Assembly (NCBI RefSeq): GCF_900117445.1
Contig: NZ_FPEJ01000001.1
Span: 1,168,501 to 1,232,500, forward strand
DNA length: 64,000 nucleotides
Direction: 5' to 3'
Origin: Hyphomicrobium sp. NDB2Meth4
GTDB lineage: Bacteria > Pseudomonadota > Alphaproteobacteria > Rhizobiales > Hyphomicrobiaceae
Part shown: positions 8,829 to 18,502 of the stretch, in pieces
Layout: each line of letters begins with the position of its first letter
Position numbering within the stretch: the first letter of the stretch is position 1
Position numbers and translations under genes: made by a program
The notes under the pieces: generated by a model
Told to the model about the DNA's origin: nothing
The model's database searches: none
What the model saw: only the letters and a program-made list of their open reading frames with translations

Positions 8829-10655
8829 TCAGCCTCTGAGGCGCGTGCGGATGATCCTCGGATAATCGTCGCCCTGGTCGGCGTTGCCCTGCGGCTGCGC
8901 CTCGCCGTAGTTCCACCAGCGCTCCTGCTGTCCACTGTCGACCATTCCGCCGCCGACGGCCTGCTGCACTGGCTCTTGCGGAGAAACCATCGCGCTCATG
9001 CTCTGCGGTTGACGCGAGGGAGCCGGCTGACCACCCGGTGCAACGTTGCGCTGCGGCTGCTGCTGCGAAACCGGAGCGGCGAACCACGCTTCGATCAGAT
9101 CGAGTTCGTCGGCCGAAAGGTTGAGCCCCTGGCCACGGCAGCGCGCCACCACGAAGTTGCGGAACCGCGAGGCAAAGAGGCTCGGAGAGGCGCCCTGGTC
9201 GAACCAGGGATCGGCTTCGCTCACCACATCGAGCACGAAGCGCACGTCGTCGCGCCGAATGTCGATGCCATGGTTTTCCGCACGCTTGACGATGTTCGTC
9301 AGCGTCTGCTGGCCCGCGAGACCGTTGGCAGCGATCTCCTGCGCCATCACGTCGAACAGCGTGCGGTAGTCCTGCGGCGACAGCGTCGGTGCCTGGCTCG
9401 CCTCGTGGATGCGTGCGATCGACTGCTGGATCGCTGCGGCGCCCTGCGCGGTCCGCTGCGGCTGCGGTTGCGGTGCACCCGGGTTCGCTGCGGGCCGCAC
9501 CTGCATCGGCTGGCCCATCATCGGATCTGCATGCATCGGTCCCATCGGCGCGCGCTGCATCGGAGCCTGCATCTCGGGCGCCGGACCAGCCGGACGTGCA
9601 GTGGACTGGGCACCAAGCAAAGGCGCTAGCGCACGCTGCATCATCGAAGGCTCTGCACGCATCGTCTCGGACGGTGCAGCCGGCGCCGCAGGCTGCGGAC
9701 GCACATCTGCGCGAGGAGTGTCGATGCGTGGCTCAACACGCTTCTCGATGCGAGGAGCGTCGTCCTGGATGGCGCGGTTGGCGTCATAGACGAAATACGG
9801 CGGCTGACCGGTCAGGCGGATGTCGTCCGGCAGCCCGCGCGAAAGCAGATCACGGAAGCTTCCCGTGCCACCCCACGCCGAGCCGACTGTCTTGTCGTGT
9901 CCGAGCACGCGCACGCAGCGATCGGCCAGAGCCTCGAGCGCCAGCGGCTGGTCTGCCGTCCGCACGGCCGTCGCCACCTCGGCGAGGATTTCGCTGCGCA
10001 CCGTCTCGATGGAAGCCGCGCTCGGCAGTGCCGCCTGTTCGCCACGACCCTGATTGCGGTTCGGAAGCTGCCCATCGATCAGCAGCGACAGGAAGTCGGC
10101 TTCGCGGATCTCCGCGTCGCAGATCGCCGTATACGGCGTCGCCGTGTGATCGTTGGAGAACACCACCGTGCGGCGCGCATGCGAGCGCAGGCGATGCAAC
10201 ACAGGTGTGAAGTCGGCGTCGGCCGACAGGATCACGAACTCATCGAACCGCGTGTCGTGCGTGAGCAAGTCGCGCACGTCCATCACCATGCGGATGTCCG
10301 CGGAGTTCTTGAGCTGCTGCGTCAGCGGCGGGCAGTCGACGACCTCGAAGCCCGCGCGCAGAAAGTGATGGCGCACGAACGGGAACGAGCTCATGTCGGT
10401 CGAGTTGTCGCTCTGGTTCCGGCGCGGCACGGGGTTGCCATAGCAGCGGCTGATGGCGATGCGGCGCTCCACATCGAGAGCCGGCGTATTCGTCGGCGTC
10501 ATCAGCGCGCCCGACGCAATCTCCTTGAGCCAGAGACCGGCATCCTTCGAGAAGCGTTTGGCTGCTTCCTCGTTCTTGCGCTTCAGAGAAAGATAGACGT
10601 TGTCGTAATCGACGAACACCGTGGTCAGAATTGGCCCTGATGACTCGCGCTTCAT
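8829..10655 (-). CDS. NYN-domain ribonuclease-like protein with OST-HTH/LOTUS domain
   Basis: A 608-residue protein. Residues about 12-195 form an NYN (PIN-like) domain of the LabA/DUF88 type: FVDYDNVYLSL holds the first acidic residues and ILSADADFTPVL the later ones. Residues about 216-291 resemble an OST-HTH/LOTUS domain (SEILAEVATAVRTADQPLAL through GQPPYFVYD), an RNA-binding fold. A long linker rich in Pro, Met, Gln and Ala follows, then a helical C-terminal region. The combination suggests an RNA-processing enzyme. The ATG at 10655 has GGGGGA seven bases upstream; an in-frame ATG at 10664 is the alternative. The partner RNA is unknown. Confidence 0.8.
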   Translation of the reverse strand: MKRESSGPILTTVFVDYDNVYLSLKRKNEEAAKRFSKDAGLWLKEIASGALMTPTNTPALDVERRIAISRCYGNPVPRRNQSDNSTDMSSFPFVRHHFLRAGFEVVDCPPLTQQLKNSADIRMVMDVRDLLTHDTRFDEFVILSADADFTPVLHRLRSHARRTVVFSNDHTATPYTAICDAEIREADFLSLLIDGQLPNRNQGRGEQAALPSAASIETVRSEILAEVATAVRTADQPLALEALADRCVRVLGHDKTVGSAWGGTGSFRDLLSRGLPDDIRLTGQPPYFVYDANRAIQDDAPRIEKRVEPRIDTPRADVRPQPAAPAAPSETMRAEPSMMQRALAPLLGAQSTARPAGPAPEMQAPMQRAPMGPMHADPMMGQPMQVRPAANPGAPQPQPQRTAQGAAAIQQSIARIHEASQAPTLSPQDYRTLFDVMAQEIAANGLAGQQTLTNIVKRAENHGIDIRRDDVRFVLDVVSEADPWFDQGASPSLFASRFRNFVVARCRGQGLNLSADELDLIEAWFAAPVSQQQPQRNVAPGGQPAPSRQPQSMSAMVSPQEPVQQAVGGGMVDSGQQERWWNYGEAQPQGNADQGDDYPRIIRTRLRG

Positions 10656-10864
10656 AACCGGCATCCCCCGCGTGGCCGTAGGAATATTGAGTTGCAACGA
10701 CTCTTTGGTGAGTCGCAGGGATGCGGCAACCGTCACTCCTTCAAGCCCAGGGGAAAACTCTGCGAGATCGGTCGCTTAGCAGCTTTTGTGGCTGAGCATT
10801 AGCGGTGGAAAACTCGATTATGAGCTTTGTGCGCAACAGCCGGTTGCGCCGCACATGCAACACC

Positions 10865-11299
10865 CTAAGCTTCGGGCGGAGCAAAACTTTTCGGTGCCAG
10901 CTCAAACGATTCGAACTGGAATCCCGGTGCCACCGTGCAGCTCACCAGGGTCCATTCGCCCAGACTCTTTGCACTTTGCCAAAACCCCGGAGGAACAACG
11001 CCCTGCGGCCGTTCCCCGGCGGCAAGATCGGCGCTCAAGACTGACCTGCTCGCGGGGCCATCGGGAGGTGCGATCGCCAGCTCCAGCGGCGCCCCCGCGT
11101 GCCACAGCCACACTTCGGCGGCATCGACCCGGTGCCAGTGCGAGACTTCCCCTGCCGCGAGCAGAAAATAGATCGCCGTTGAAGCTGCGCGCTTTCCATC
11201 GCCGCGATCGTCGCGAAATGTCTCGCGATAGTGCCCGCCTTCCGGGTGCGGCTTCAGATCAAGCATCCGGATGATTTCTTCGGCGCTGGGCTCGGCCAT
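10865..11299 (-). CDS. DUF985 cupin-fold protein
   Basis: A 144-residue protein with the DUF985 (cupin_5) pattern: LDLKPHPEGGHYRETFRD at the N-terminus, STAIYFLLAAGEVSHWHRVDAAEVW with the metal-type histidines, and VVPPGFWQSAKSLGEWTLVSCTVAPGFQFESFEL. Family members are small cupins of unclear substrate, some described as sugar epimerase-like. It lies five bases from gloB on the same strand, downstream of it, so the two are probably co-transcribed. Confidence 0.85.
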   Translation of the reverse strand: MAEPSAEEIIRMLDLKPHPEGGHYRETFRDDRGDGKRAASTAIYFLLAAGEVSHWHRVDAAEVWLWHAGAPLELAIAPPDGPASRSVLSADLAAGERPQGVVPPGFWQSAKSLGEWTLVSCTVAPGFQFESFELAPKSFAPPEA

Positions 11300-11304
11300 T
11301 CAGG

Positions 11305-12075
11305 TCAGCTCTTGTTCTTGCGCTCGCGGATCGCTGCAAACACGTGCCAATCAGGCGCATAGAGCATCCCGAGCTTCGCCCGGATCGCGGTAACGTTCGG
11401 GCGCAGGAACGGATTTGTCTCCAGTTCGCGATCAAGCCGTGTCGGCAGCGTCGGCTTCCCCTGATCCCGCAACAGGTCGACTTCCTTCGCGCGGTTGACC
11501 AGCGCGAGGTTATCCGGCTCCAGCGTCAGCGCAAATCGCGCATTCGCCTGGGTATATTCATGTCCGCAATAGATCTCGGTGTCCGGCGGCAGCCGCATCA
11601 GCTTCTGCAGCGACCGCCACATCACCTCCGCCGTGCCCTCGAAGACCCGCCCCGCGCCGAGCGCAAACAGCGTATCGCCAACGAACGCCACCTTCGCGTC
11701 CGGTATCCAGTAGGCGATGTGCCCGATCGTGTGCCCCGGCGTCTCGATCACCTTGACGTCGAAATCACCGAACCTGATGACGTCGCCATCCGTAACCTCG
11801 ACATCGATGCCCGGAATCCGCTCCGCTTCGGCGGCCGGCCCATAGATGGTGCAGCCCGTTGCCTCCTTGAGGGCGAGGTTGCCGCCCGTGTGATCGCCGT
11901 GATGGTGCGTCACGAAAAGGTGTGTCAGCGTCCATCCCTTGGCTTCGAGCTGCGCAAGGATGGTCTTGGCGTCAGGCGCGTCGATCGCAGCGGTAACCCC
12001 CGCCTCAGGATCGTGAATGAGGACGCCATAGTTGTCGGAAAGACAAAGGAATTGCTCGATTTCGAGCTTCGGCAT
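11305..12075 (-). CDS. gloB: Hydroxyacylglutathione hydrolase (glyoxalase II)
   Basis: A 256-residue metallo-beta-lactamase-fold enzyme that hydrolyses S-D-lactoylglutathione to D-lactate in methylglyoxal detoxification. The binuclear metal motif THHHGDHTGG is present, with TPGHTIGHIAYW, FVGDTLFALGAGRVFEGT, and IYCGHEYTQANARFA, all typical of glyoxalase II rather than other MBL enzymes. It starts at ATG 12075, divergent from the methyltransferase at 12224, and probably leads an operon with the DUF985 gene. Confidence 0.93.
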   Translation of the reverse strand: MPKLEIEQFLCLSDNYGVLIHDPEAGVTAAIDAPDAKTILAQLEAKGWTLTHLFVTHHHGDHTGGNLALKEATGCTIYGPAAEAERIPGIDVEVTDGDVIRFGDFDVKVIETPGHTIGHIAYWIPDAKVAFVGDTLFALGAGRVFEGTAEVMWRSLQKLMRLPPDTEIYCGHEYTQANARFALTLEPDNLALVNRAKEVDLLRDQGKPTLPTRLDRELETNPFLRPNVTAIRAKLGMLYAPDWHVFAAIRERKNKS

Positions 12076-12223
12076 AACGACCGGCTCTCTTCATTGCTAT
12101 GTCGGGCGACGCCAAGAGGGTATCCGCGCGCCGTCATTAAGACAACGCGTAGCCCAAGGCGAGGCTTGAAATGCCGCGCAGAGACGTCAGATTGACGGGC
12201 AACGCGAATAGTCTCGAGACAGC

Positions 12224-12967
12224 ATGCTGCTGGACGTCGACGAACTGCAGGAATTTTACGGAACGCCGCTCGGCCAGACGGTGCGCCGCCTGCTGGCCCA
12301 TCGCATCCGCGCGCGCTGGCGCGGGCTGCAGCAATCGACGCTAGTCGGCCTTGGTTATGCGTCGCCTTACCTTGGCGCCTTTCGCGGCGAGGTGCGCCGC
12401 CTCGGCGCGCTTATGCCTGACAGTCAGGGCGCGGCCCGCTGGCCGCGTGAAGGCGCGTCCCACACCGTGCTCGTCGATGACGACCGTCTGCCGCTGGCCG
12501 ATGGCTCGGTCGATCGGCTCCTCGTCGTGCATTGTCTGGAGGTGGCCGAGCACACCCGGCACCTTCTGCGCGAGATGTGGCGCGTGCTCGCGCCCGAAGG
12601 ACGCGTCATCCTCGTCGTCCCCAACCGCCGCGGTGTGTGGGCACGGCTCGACAACACGCCGTTCGGACAGGGCCGCCCCTACAGCCGGCGCCAGCTCGAT
12701 CACTTGCTGACCGCTGCGATGTTCTCGCCGCTCGATTGGGGCGGCGCGCTCTATTTCCCGCCGATCGGCCGCCGTATGTTGCTCCGCTCAGCCACCGCGT
12801 GGGAGCGCGTCGGCGAAGGCGTATCGCCGGCCTTTTGCGGCGTGCTCATCGTCGAGGCCAGCAAGGAACTCGTCGCCCCCATCGGCAAACCGATGAAGGT
12901 GCGTGCGCTCCGCAAGCCCGTGCTGCAGCACCTCGGCGCCCGCCGCGACGGCTCACCGCGCGATTAG
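12224..12967 (+). CDS. SAM-dependent methyltransferase-like protein (methyltransferase type 11 group)
   Basis: A 247-residue protein with a degenerate class I methyltransferase core: the motif I region is LVGLGYASPYLGAFRG, followed by LPLADGSVDRLLVVHCLEVAEH and LREMWRVLAPEGRVILVVPNRRGVWAR. The last two are typical of type-11 methyltransferases. The substrate is not known. In alphaproteobacteria this family commonly sits beside gloB, as here. The stop codon overlaps the stop of the convergent gene at 12964. Confidence 0.8.
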   Translation: MLLDVDELQEFYGTPLGQTVRRLLAHRIRARWRGLQQSTLVGLGYASPYLGAFRGEVRRLGALMPDSQGAARWPREGASHTVLVDDDRLPLADGSVDRLLVVHCLEVAEHTRHLLREMWRVLAPEGRVILVVPNRRGVWARLDNTPFGQGRPYSRRQLDHLLTAAMFSPLDWGGALYFPPIGRRMLLRSATAWERVGEGVSPAFCGVLIVEASKELVAPIGKPMKVRALRKPVLQHLGARRDGSPRD

Positions 12968-13293
12968 TCCACGTCCGCGAAGCCCGGCACGCCCCCGCAC
13001 TCGGCAATCATCGTATCGACCGTGCGGGCCGCGTTCGACTTGAGCGCCAGCTCGTCGAGGCACGCGATCATATCGTCGGGGTTCATGTCGCCCTTGTATG
13101 GAAATTTGCCCGCCTCGAAGATCATGTCGCCCGCGCGGTCCTTGACGATTTCCGGAGCCTGGCGCCAGTCGTGCGCTTTGCCGCGGATCAAGTCCGCCGC
13201 CGCCGGCGTCGCCTCTGCGAGGCTGCGGTCATAGCCTTCGGCATGTGCCGAGCCCGCAAGCATCAGTGCTGCTGCGATCAATACGAACCGCAT
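12964..13293 (-). CDS. Small exported protein of unknown function
   Basis: A 109-residue protein with a clear Sec signal peptide (MRFVLIAAALMLAGSAHA). The mature part has two Cys (ACLDELA and AECGGV) that could form a disulfide. The ATG at 13293 has AAGGA upstream; an ATG eight codons earlier is less likely. It lies downstream of smc on the same strand, and its stop overlaps that of the convergent methyltransferase gene by three bases. Confidence 0.7.
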   Translation of the reverse strand: MRFVLIAAALMLAGSAHAEGYDRSLAEATPAAADLIRGKAHDWRQAPEIVKDRAGDMIFEAGKFPYKGDMNPDDMIACLDELALKSNAARTVDTMIAECGGVPGFADVD

Positions 13294-13330
13294 CGTTCCT
13301 TCCCCCATTGTCTTCAATTTGCAGCGGGTG

Positions 13331-16300
13331 TCAGCCCGCCTCGCGGTAACGCTGCGCCGTCTGCAGATCGACAGACACGAGCTGCGATACGCCTTTCTCC
13401 GCCATCGTCACGCCGAACAGCCGGCTCATGCGCGACATCGTCATCGGATGATGCGTGATGACGAGGAACCGCGTCGCCGTCTCGTCCGCCATGCTCTCGA
13501 GCAGCCGGCAGAAGCGATCGACGTTGGCATCGTCGAGCGGCGCATCGACCTCGTCCAGCACGCAGATCGGCGATGGATTGGTCAGGAACACCGCAAAGAT
13601 GAGCGACATCGCCGTCAGCGACTGCTCGCCGCCCGAAAGCAGCGACAGCGTCGCCGGCTTCTTGCCCGGCGGCTTGGCGATGATTTCGAGGCCCCCTTCC
13701 AGCGGATCATCGCCCGCAATCATCTCCAGCCGCGCTTCGCCGCCGCCGAACAGCGTCGTGAACAGACGCCCGAAATGCGTGTTCACAGCTTCGAACGCCT
13801 CGTTCAGCCGCTTGTGTGCTTCGCGATTGAGCTGGCCGATAGCACTGCGCAGCTTGGCGATCGCATTCTCGACGTCCGCCTTCTCGGTTTCCATCCCTGC
13901 CGATTGAATGCTGAGCTGCCGCAACTCGTCGTCGGCCGCGAGATTGACGCCGCCAAGGCGTTCCCGATCGGCCTTGAGGTTTGAAAGCTTGCGCTCGACG
14001 TCTGGCAGGGCTGGCAGCCTCTCCCCGATGGGAAATTGCGCCATCTCCAGGCAACCTTCCGGCGCGATGCCGAGGTTCTCTCGGATGAGGCGCGAAACAT
14101 CCTGTCGCCGCGTGCGCGCCGCCTCCAGTTTCGCTTCCGTACGTGCGCGCCCTTCGCGCGCTTCCGACACCGCATTTTGTGCCGCGCGCAACGCCTGCAC
14201 GCTGGCGCGGAGCGCCCTGTCGGCTTCCGCCAGCGCGTCGGCCGCAACCTGCCGCTCGCGCTCTGCGTCCGACAACGCGCTCATCAGCTTGCCGCGCTTT
14301 TCCTCCAGCATCGCCGGAATGTCGGCAAGGCTCTCCAACTCGGTCTTGGTTTCGCCAAGACGCGTTCTCAACGTTGCAATCTGCCGCTCGGCTCCCGAAG
14401 AGCGGATCGTCCACCGATCGCGTTCGATGCCGATGGCGGCACCGCGATCGGCCCGCGCCCGCCGCTCGCGCTCGATGTCGCCAACTGCGCCACGCGCCTC
14501 CGCGACCGTGATCCGCTGCACCGACGCTTCGCTCTTGGCCGCATTGAGTGACGGTTCGAGGTTCTCGGTTCTCGCCAGAGCTTCGACACTGGCTTCTGCT
14601 TCCTCCAACGCTTCCTGCGCCGCTTTCAGCTCTTCTTCTGCGCGCGCCCGGGCACCCGAAACGGTAGCGAGCTTAGCTTCCGTTTCGCGTGCGGCACGTT
14701 CGATTGTGGTGAGGCTCTCGCGCGTCTTCGCAAGCATCGCCTGCGCCTCGCGGCCGAGCTGCCGCAGACGTTGTTCCTCGGAGCGTGCCGCCGCCAGCGC
14801 TTGCGCCGCCGCCTGCTCGGCCTCGGCGGTGGAGGCAGCAGCCGTGCGCGCCTCCGCTTCCTCCAGTTCCAGCGACGACAGCCGGTTGCGCTCCGCTAAG
14901 CGCTGCGCCGCGGGTGTCACGCCTTCGGCGGCGGCCGTGAACCCATCCCAACGCCAAAGGTCGCCCGCCCGCGTGACGAGCCGCTGGCCCGGCTTTAGCG
15001 AAGGCTGCAGCTTGTGTCCCTGTTCGCGCCCGGCCACGACGCCGGTCTGCCGCAAGCGCCGGTCGAGCTCCGGCGGTGCCTCGACCCGCGCGGCCAAAGG
15101 CTCGACACCCGCGGGCAATGCCGGATCGGAGCGTGGCACATCCACATGGCGCCAGTGCACGGCCGCCTCTTCGGCGGCAGGCACTTCCAGGTCATCGCCC
15201 AGTGCCGCGCCGAGCGCCGCTTCGTATCCGGGCGCCACGCTCATGCGATCGACGACCGGCGGATACTGCGTCGGCTGATTGCCGATCAGCAGCTTCACCA
15301 GCGTCTCGCGCTCGGTGCGCAGAGACGCGAGCCGCAGCCGCGCCTTGCTGCTTTCTTCGCGCGCTTCGTCAGAAGCAACGAGCAGCGTACGCGCATTGTC
15401 CTCCGCCGCCAGCGCCTGCACCTCGAACTTGGCGATCTGGTCGGCGAGCTGCTGCCCCGCCTCGGTGATCTGCTGCAGTTTGTGCGCGTCCGGCGCCCGC
15501 GCCATGATCTCGCGCGCCTGCGCTTCGAGTTCGCCAAGCTGCCGCGTCAGCTTTTCTACCGTCCATTGGCGCTCGCTGACGCTGGCCTCCGCGCTCTGCT
15601 TGCGCGCCCGGTGCTCGGCAACTTTCGTGGTCAGTTCAGCAAGGCGCGCTTCCGTTTCGGCGAGGATTTCCTCAGCCTCTTCCAGCCGCTCGCGAGCCGC
15701 CCGTTCCTTATCGCCGGCTTCGACCTCCGCTGAGGCCAGATCCTCGATCTCGATTTCGAGATCGCCGAGGATCTGGTGGGCTTCGGCGATCAGCGCTTCC
15801 TCGCGCGCGGCGTCGGCAGCAAGCTGCTCGGCGCGCGCTCTTAGCTCGCGCTCACGCTCTGCGACGCGCTCGGCTTCCTGCTCGAAATTCTCCTGCTCGA
15901 TACGCAACCGGCCCAGGATCGCCGCACGCTTAGCTTCCTCCTCGCGCAGCGGGGTCATGCCCTCTGCCAGTCGTGCTTCTTCGACCAGCGCCTGCGATTC
16001 CGCTTCCGTTGCCGCGGCCTGCAACACCACGGCATCGCGCAACGCCGCTTCCTCGCTATCGACGTGCGCCTGTGCGTCGATCCACGAGAGGTGACCTAAC
16101 AGCGCCTCCTGCCGGCGGATCGCCTCGGAAATCTCCTTGTAGCGTCGCGCCGCCCGCGCCTGCCGCTTCAGGCTTTCCACCTGCGTGTTGAGCTGGCCCA
16201 GCACGTCGTTGAGGCGCGCAAGATTGGCTTCGGTTGCCTTCAGGCGTAATTCCGCCTCGTGTCGGCGGCTGTGCAGCCCGGCGACGCCCGCGGCATCCTC

Positions 16301-16792
16301 CAGGATGCGCCGCCGCTGTTCCGGCTTCGCGCTGACGATCTCGGCAATCTGCCCCTGCCGCACCAGCGCGGGAGAGCGCGCCCCCGTCGCGGCATCTTCG
16401 AACAGGATTTTCACGTCACGCGCCCGCGCCTCGCGTCCATTGATGCGATAGGCGCTGCCCGCTTCGCGCTCGATGCGTCGTGTGATCTCGATGTGATCGG
16501 CGTTGTTGAATTCAGCCGGCGCCCGCCGCGCGGTGTTGTCGAGGAAGATCGTCACTTCCGCCGAGTTGCGCGCCGGCCGCCCGTTCGTGCCCGCAAAGAT
16601 GACGTCGTCCATCGCCGCCGCGCGCATGCTCTTGTGCGACGTCTCGCCCATCACCCAGCGGAGCGCTTCGAGCAGGTTCGACTTTCCGCAGCCGTTCGGG
16701 CCGACGACGCCGGTCAGTCCGGGCTCGATCAAAAGCTCGGTCGCTTCGACGAACGATTTGAAGCCCAGAAGTCTGAGGCGCGTAATCTTCAT
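13331..16792 (-). CDS. smc: Chromosome segregation protein SMC
   Basis: A 1153-residue condensin ATPase. Walker A is GPNGCGKS (residues 31-38) in the N-terminal head. Two long heptad-rich coiled coils flank a hinge around residues 510-630. The C-terminal head carries the signature LSGGEQSLTAMSLIFA and Walker B ICVLDEVDAPLDDANV. The MKITRLRLLGFKSF start at ATG 16792 is standard; the open frame extends four codons further to a TTG. It follows two DsbA-like genes, an arrangement conserved in alphaproteobacteria. Confidence 0.97.
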   Translation of the reverse strand: MKITRLRLLGFKSFVEATELLIEPGLTGVVGPNGCGKSNLLEALRWVMGETSHKSMRAAAMDDVIFAGTNGRPARNSAEVTIFLDNTARRAPAEFNNADHIEITRRIEREAGSAYRINGREARARDVKILFEDAATGARSPALVRQGQIAEIVSAKPEQRRRILEDAAGVAGLHSRRHEAELRLKATEANLARLNDVLGQLNTQVESLKRQARAARRYKEISEAIRRQEALLGHLSWIDAQAHVDSEEAALRDAVVLQAAATEAESQALVEEARLAEGMTPLREEEAKRAAILGRLRIEQENFEQEAERVAERERELRARAEQLAADAAREEALIAEAHQILGDLEIEIEDLASAEVEAGDKERAARERLEEAEEILAETEARLAELTTKVAEHRARKQSAEASVSERQWTVEKLTRQLGELEAQAREIMARAPDAHKLQQITEAGQQLADQIAKFEVQALAAEDNARTLLVASDEAREESSKARLRLASLRTERETLVKLLIGNQPTQYPPVVDRMSVAPGYEAALGAALGDDLEVPAAEEAAVHWRHVDVPRSDPALPAGVEPLAARVEAPPELDRRLRQTGVVAGREQGHKLQPSLKPGQRLVTRAGDLWRWDGFTAAAEGVTPAAQRLAERNRLSSLELEEAEARTAAASTAEAEQAAAQALAAARSEEQRLRQLGREAQAMLAKTRESLTTIERAARETEAKLATVSGARARAEEELKAAQEALEEAEASVEALARTENLEPSLNAAKSEASVQRITVAEARGAVGDIERERRARADRGAAIGIERDRWTIRSSGAERQIATLRTRLGETKTELESLADIPAMLEEKRGKLMSALSDAERERQVAADALAEADRALRASVQALRAAQNAVSEAREGRARTEAKLEAARTRRQDVSRLIRENLGIAPEGCLEMAQFPIGERLPALPDVERKLSNLKADRERLGGVNLAADDELRQLSIQSAGMETEKADVENAIAKLRSAIGQLNREAHKRLNEAFEAVNTHFGRLFTTLFGGGEARLEMIAGDDPLEGGLEIIAKPPGKKPATLSLLSGGEQSLTAMSLIFAVFLTNPSPICVLDEVDAPLDDANVDRFCRLLESMADETATRFLVITHHPMTMSRMSRLFGVTMAEKGVSQLVSVDLQTAQRYREAG

Positions 16793-16849
16793 AGCGGTTC
16801 CCAAGCGCAGACGGCCTGCGCCACAACAGGAATGGGCTGCTGTGAACGA

Positions 16850-17650
16850 CTAGCGCGGCGTATCAGCCGATGCCGTGGCACGCGCTGCCACGAGCGGTCC
16901 GACCATGGCACGGATATCCTCTATCGAGAGCTCCTTCTTCACGAGCTTGTTCCCGACAAAGAAATTCGGAGTGCCGATGACGCCGAGCGTGCGTCCGCGG
17001 TCCTTTACCCACTTCAATCCCTCGATCATGGCTTGATTCTCGCGGCACGCATCGAACTGCGCACGCGTCATCCCCACTTGCGAGGCGACTTTGAATATAG
17101 GGTCGAGCCGCACCTCCTGGGAGACCCAGGACGGCTGCTGCTCCATGAATTTACCAAACAAAGTCAGGTACTTGTCTGGTGGCGCGCAGCGCAGCGCGAT
17201 GGTCGCCGCGCCGGACGTCTTGCCGATCGGGAACTCGCGCAGGATGTAGCGCACCTTGCCCGTATCGATGAATTCCTTCCGGAACGCCGGATACGTCGTC
17301 ATGTGGAAGTGCCGGCAGTGCGGGCACGTCAGCGACGCGTACTCGATAATCGTCACCGGCGCATCGGCGCGCCCGAAGCTCATCTCCGGTAGCGGCCCCG
17401 TCTTCATGACGTCGGCGAACGTCGGATCCGCGAGCACCTCGCGGCCACCCGTCGACCGCTCGTTAGGATCAGCAAACGGATTGAAACGTTCCTCCGCCTT
17501 GCTCCCCTCTGAAGACGCAAAAGCCGAGCCGGCGCCGCCGGCATCGGCCTGTTCTGGCGTCAGCGCCGTCGTGTTCACCAAGGAACTGCCCCCGCATCCT
17601 TGCAGCGAGGACAGCACCAACAGTGCGGCGACGACGCCCGCCTTTTTCAC
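16850..17650 (-). CDS. DsbA-family thiol-disulfide oxidoreductase, lipoprotein
   Basis: A 266-residue protein with a lipoprotein signal (lipobox LQGC), an unstructured region to about residue 85, and a thioredoxin/DsbA domain. The active site is CPHC in EYASLTCPHCRHFH, and the cis-Pro loop is GVIGTPNFFVG. Envelope disulfide formation or isomerisation is likely. It begins 11 bases after the end of the neighbouring DsbA-like gene, so the two are probably one transcription unit and may be a tandem duplication with different anchors. Confidence 0.87.
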   Translation of the reverse strand: MKKAGVVAALLVLSSLQGCGGSSLVNTTALTPEQADAGGAGSAFASSEGSKAEERFNPFADPNERSTGGREVLADPTFADVMKTGPLPEMSFGRADAPVTIIEYASLTCPHCRHFHMTTYPAFRKEFIDTGKVRYILREFPIGKTSGAATIALRCAPPDKYLTLFGKFMEQQPSWVSQEVRLDPIFKVASQVGMTRAQFDACRENQAMIEGLKWVKDRGRTLGVIGTPNFFVGNKLVKKELSIEDIRAMVGPLVAARATASADTPR

Positions 17651-17661
17651 GATTGCCCCGC

Positions 17662-18345
17662 TCAGCTCTTTGCCAGCAGCGGTTCGATCATCGCGTCGAA
17701 CTTCTCCATCGTCGGCGCGCCATCGAGCTTCTTGCCGTTGATGAAGAACGTCGGCGTTGCGCTGACGCCGAACACTTCGCCGGCGCGCGTGCGGCCCGCC
17801 GTGATCTCATCCAGCAGCTTCTGGTCGGTCAGGCACTTGTCGAACGATTCCTGCGTGAAGCCCGCCTGCTTGGCGATCTCGAACAGGCGCGGCACAGGGT
17901 TGCCCTCGCCGAACGCCCACTCGTTCTGCTTCTCGAACAGCACCTCGATCAGCGAGAACGCCTTGTCCTCGCCGGTGCAGCGCGCCAGCATCGAGGCGGC
18001 CGCCGCAAGATTGTCGAGCGGGAACTCGCGGAACACGTAGTGCACCTTGTTGGTGTCGACGTACTTCTTCTTCAACTCGGGCCACACGTCCTTGGTGAAG
18101 TGCGCACAGTGACCGCACGTCATCGACGCGTACTCGACGATCGTAACCTTCGCGTCCTTCGGACCGAGCGCCAGGTCGGGCAGGCCAACCGGCTTCATCA
18201 GTTCTTCGACAGGGACTTCGGCGGGCCCACGTGACTGGGCGAGGGCCGGCAGCGCGGCGGCGACAGCAGCGCCTGCGCACATGACGGCGAGCACGCTACG
18301 CCGCGAAAGCTCAAATCGGCCAAATGAGGACTTCGATGCGGACAC
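17662..18345 (-). CDS. DsbA-family thiol-disulfide oxidoreductase, Tat-type signal
   Basis: A 227-residue periplasmic oxidoreductase. The N-terminus has a twin-arginine motif (SRRSVLAV) followed by a hydrophobic stretch and ALAQ cleavage region. The thioredoxin fold has active site CGHC in EYASMTCGHCAHF and the cis-Pro loop FGVSATPTFFING. The start is GTG at 18345, supported by AAGGAG five bases upstream. CGHC is the motif of eukaryotic PDI; E. coli DsbA has CPHC, so redox properties may differ from the neighbouring CPHC protein. Confidence 0.88.
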   Translation of the reverse strand: MSASKSSFGRFELSRRSVLAVMCAGAAVAAALPALAQSRGPAEVPVEELMKPVGLPDLALGPKDAKVTIVEYASMTCGHCAHFTKDVWPELKKKYVDTNKVHYVFREFPLDNLAAAASMLARCTGEDKAFSLIEVLFEKQNEWAFGEGNPVPRLFEIAKQAGFTQESFDKCLTDQKLLDEITAGRTRAGEVFGVSATPTFFINGKKLDGAPTMEKFDAMIEPLLAKS

Positions 18346-18502
18346 GTGTGTGCTCCTTGCCTGAATTCACGACGCCGTCTGCGGGCGCCGGGGTCCACCC
18401 CCGACTACCACGCTATCGGGCGTCGGAATAAGGCAAAACGCGCTGCCGTCCAAGTGAATGAAGCGTAAGTTTGGTTCGTTTCAGGGGATTGAGCGCGCCC
18501 GC

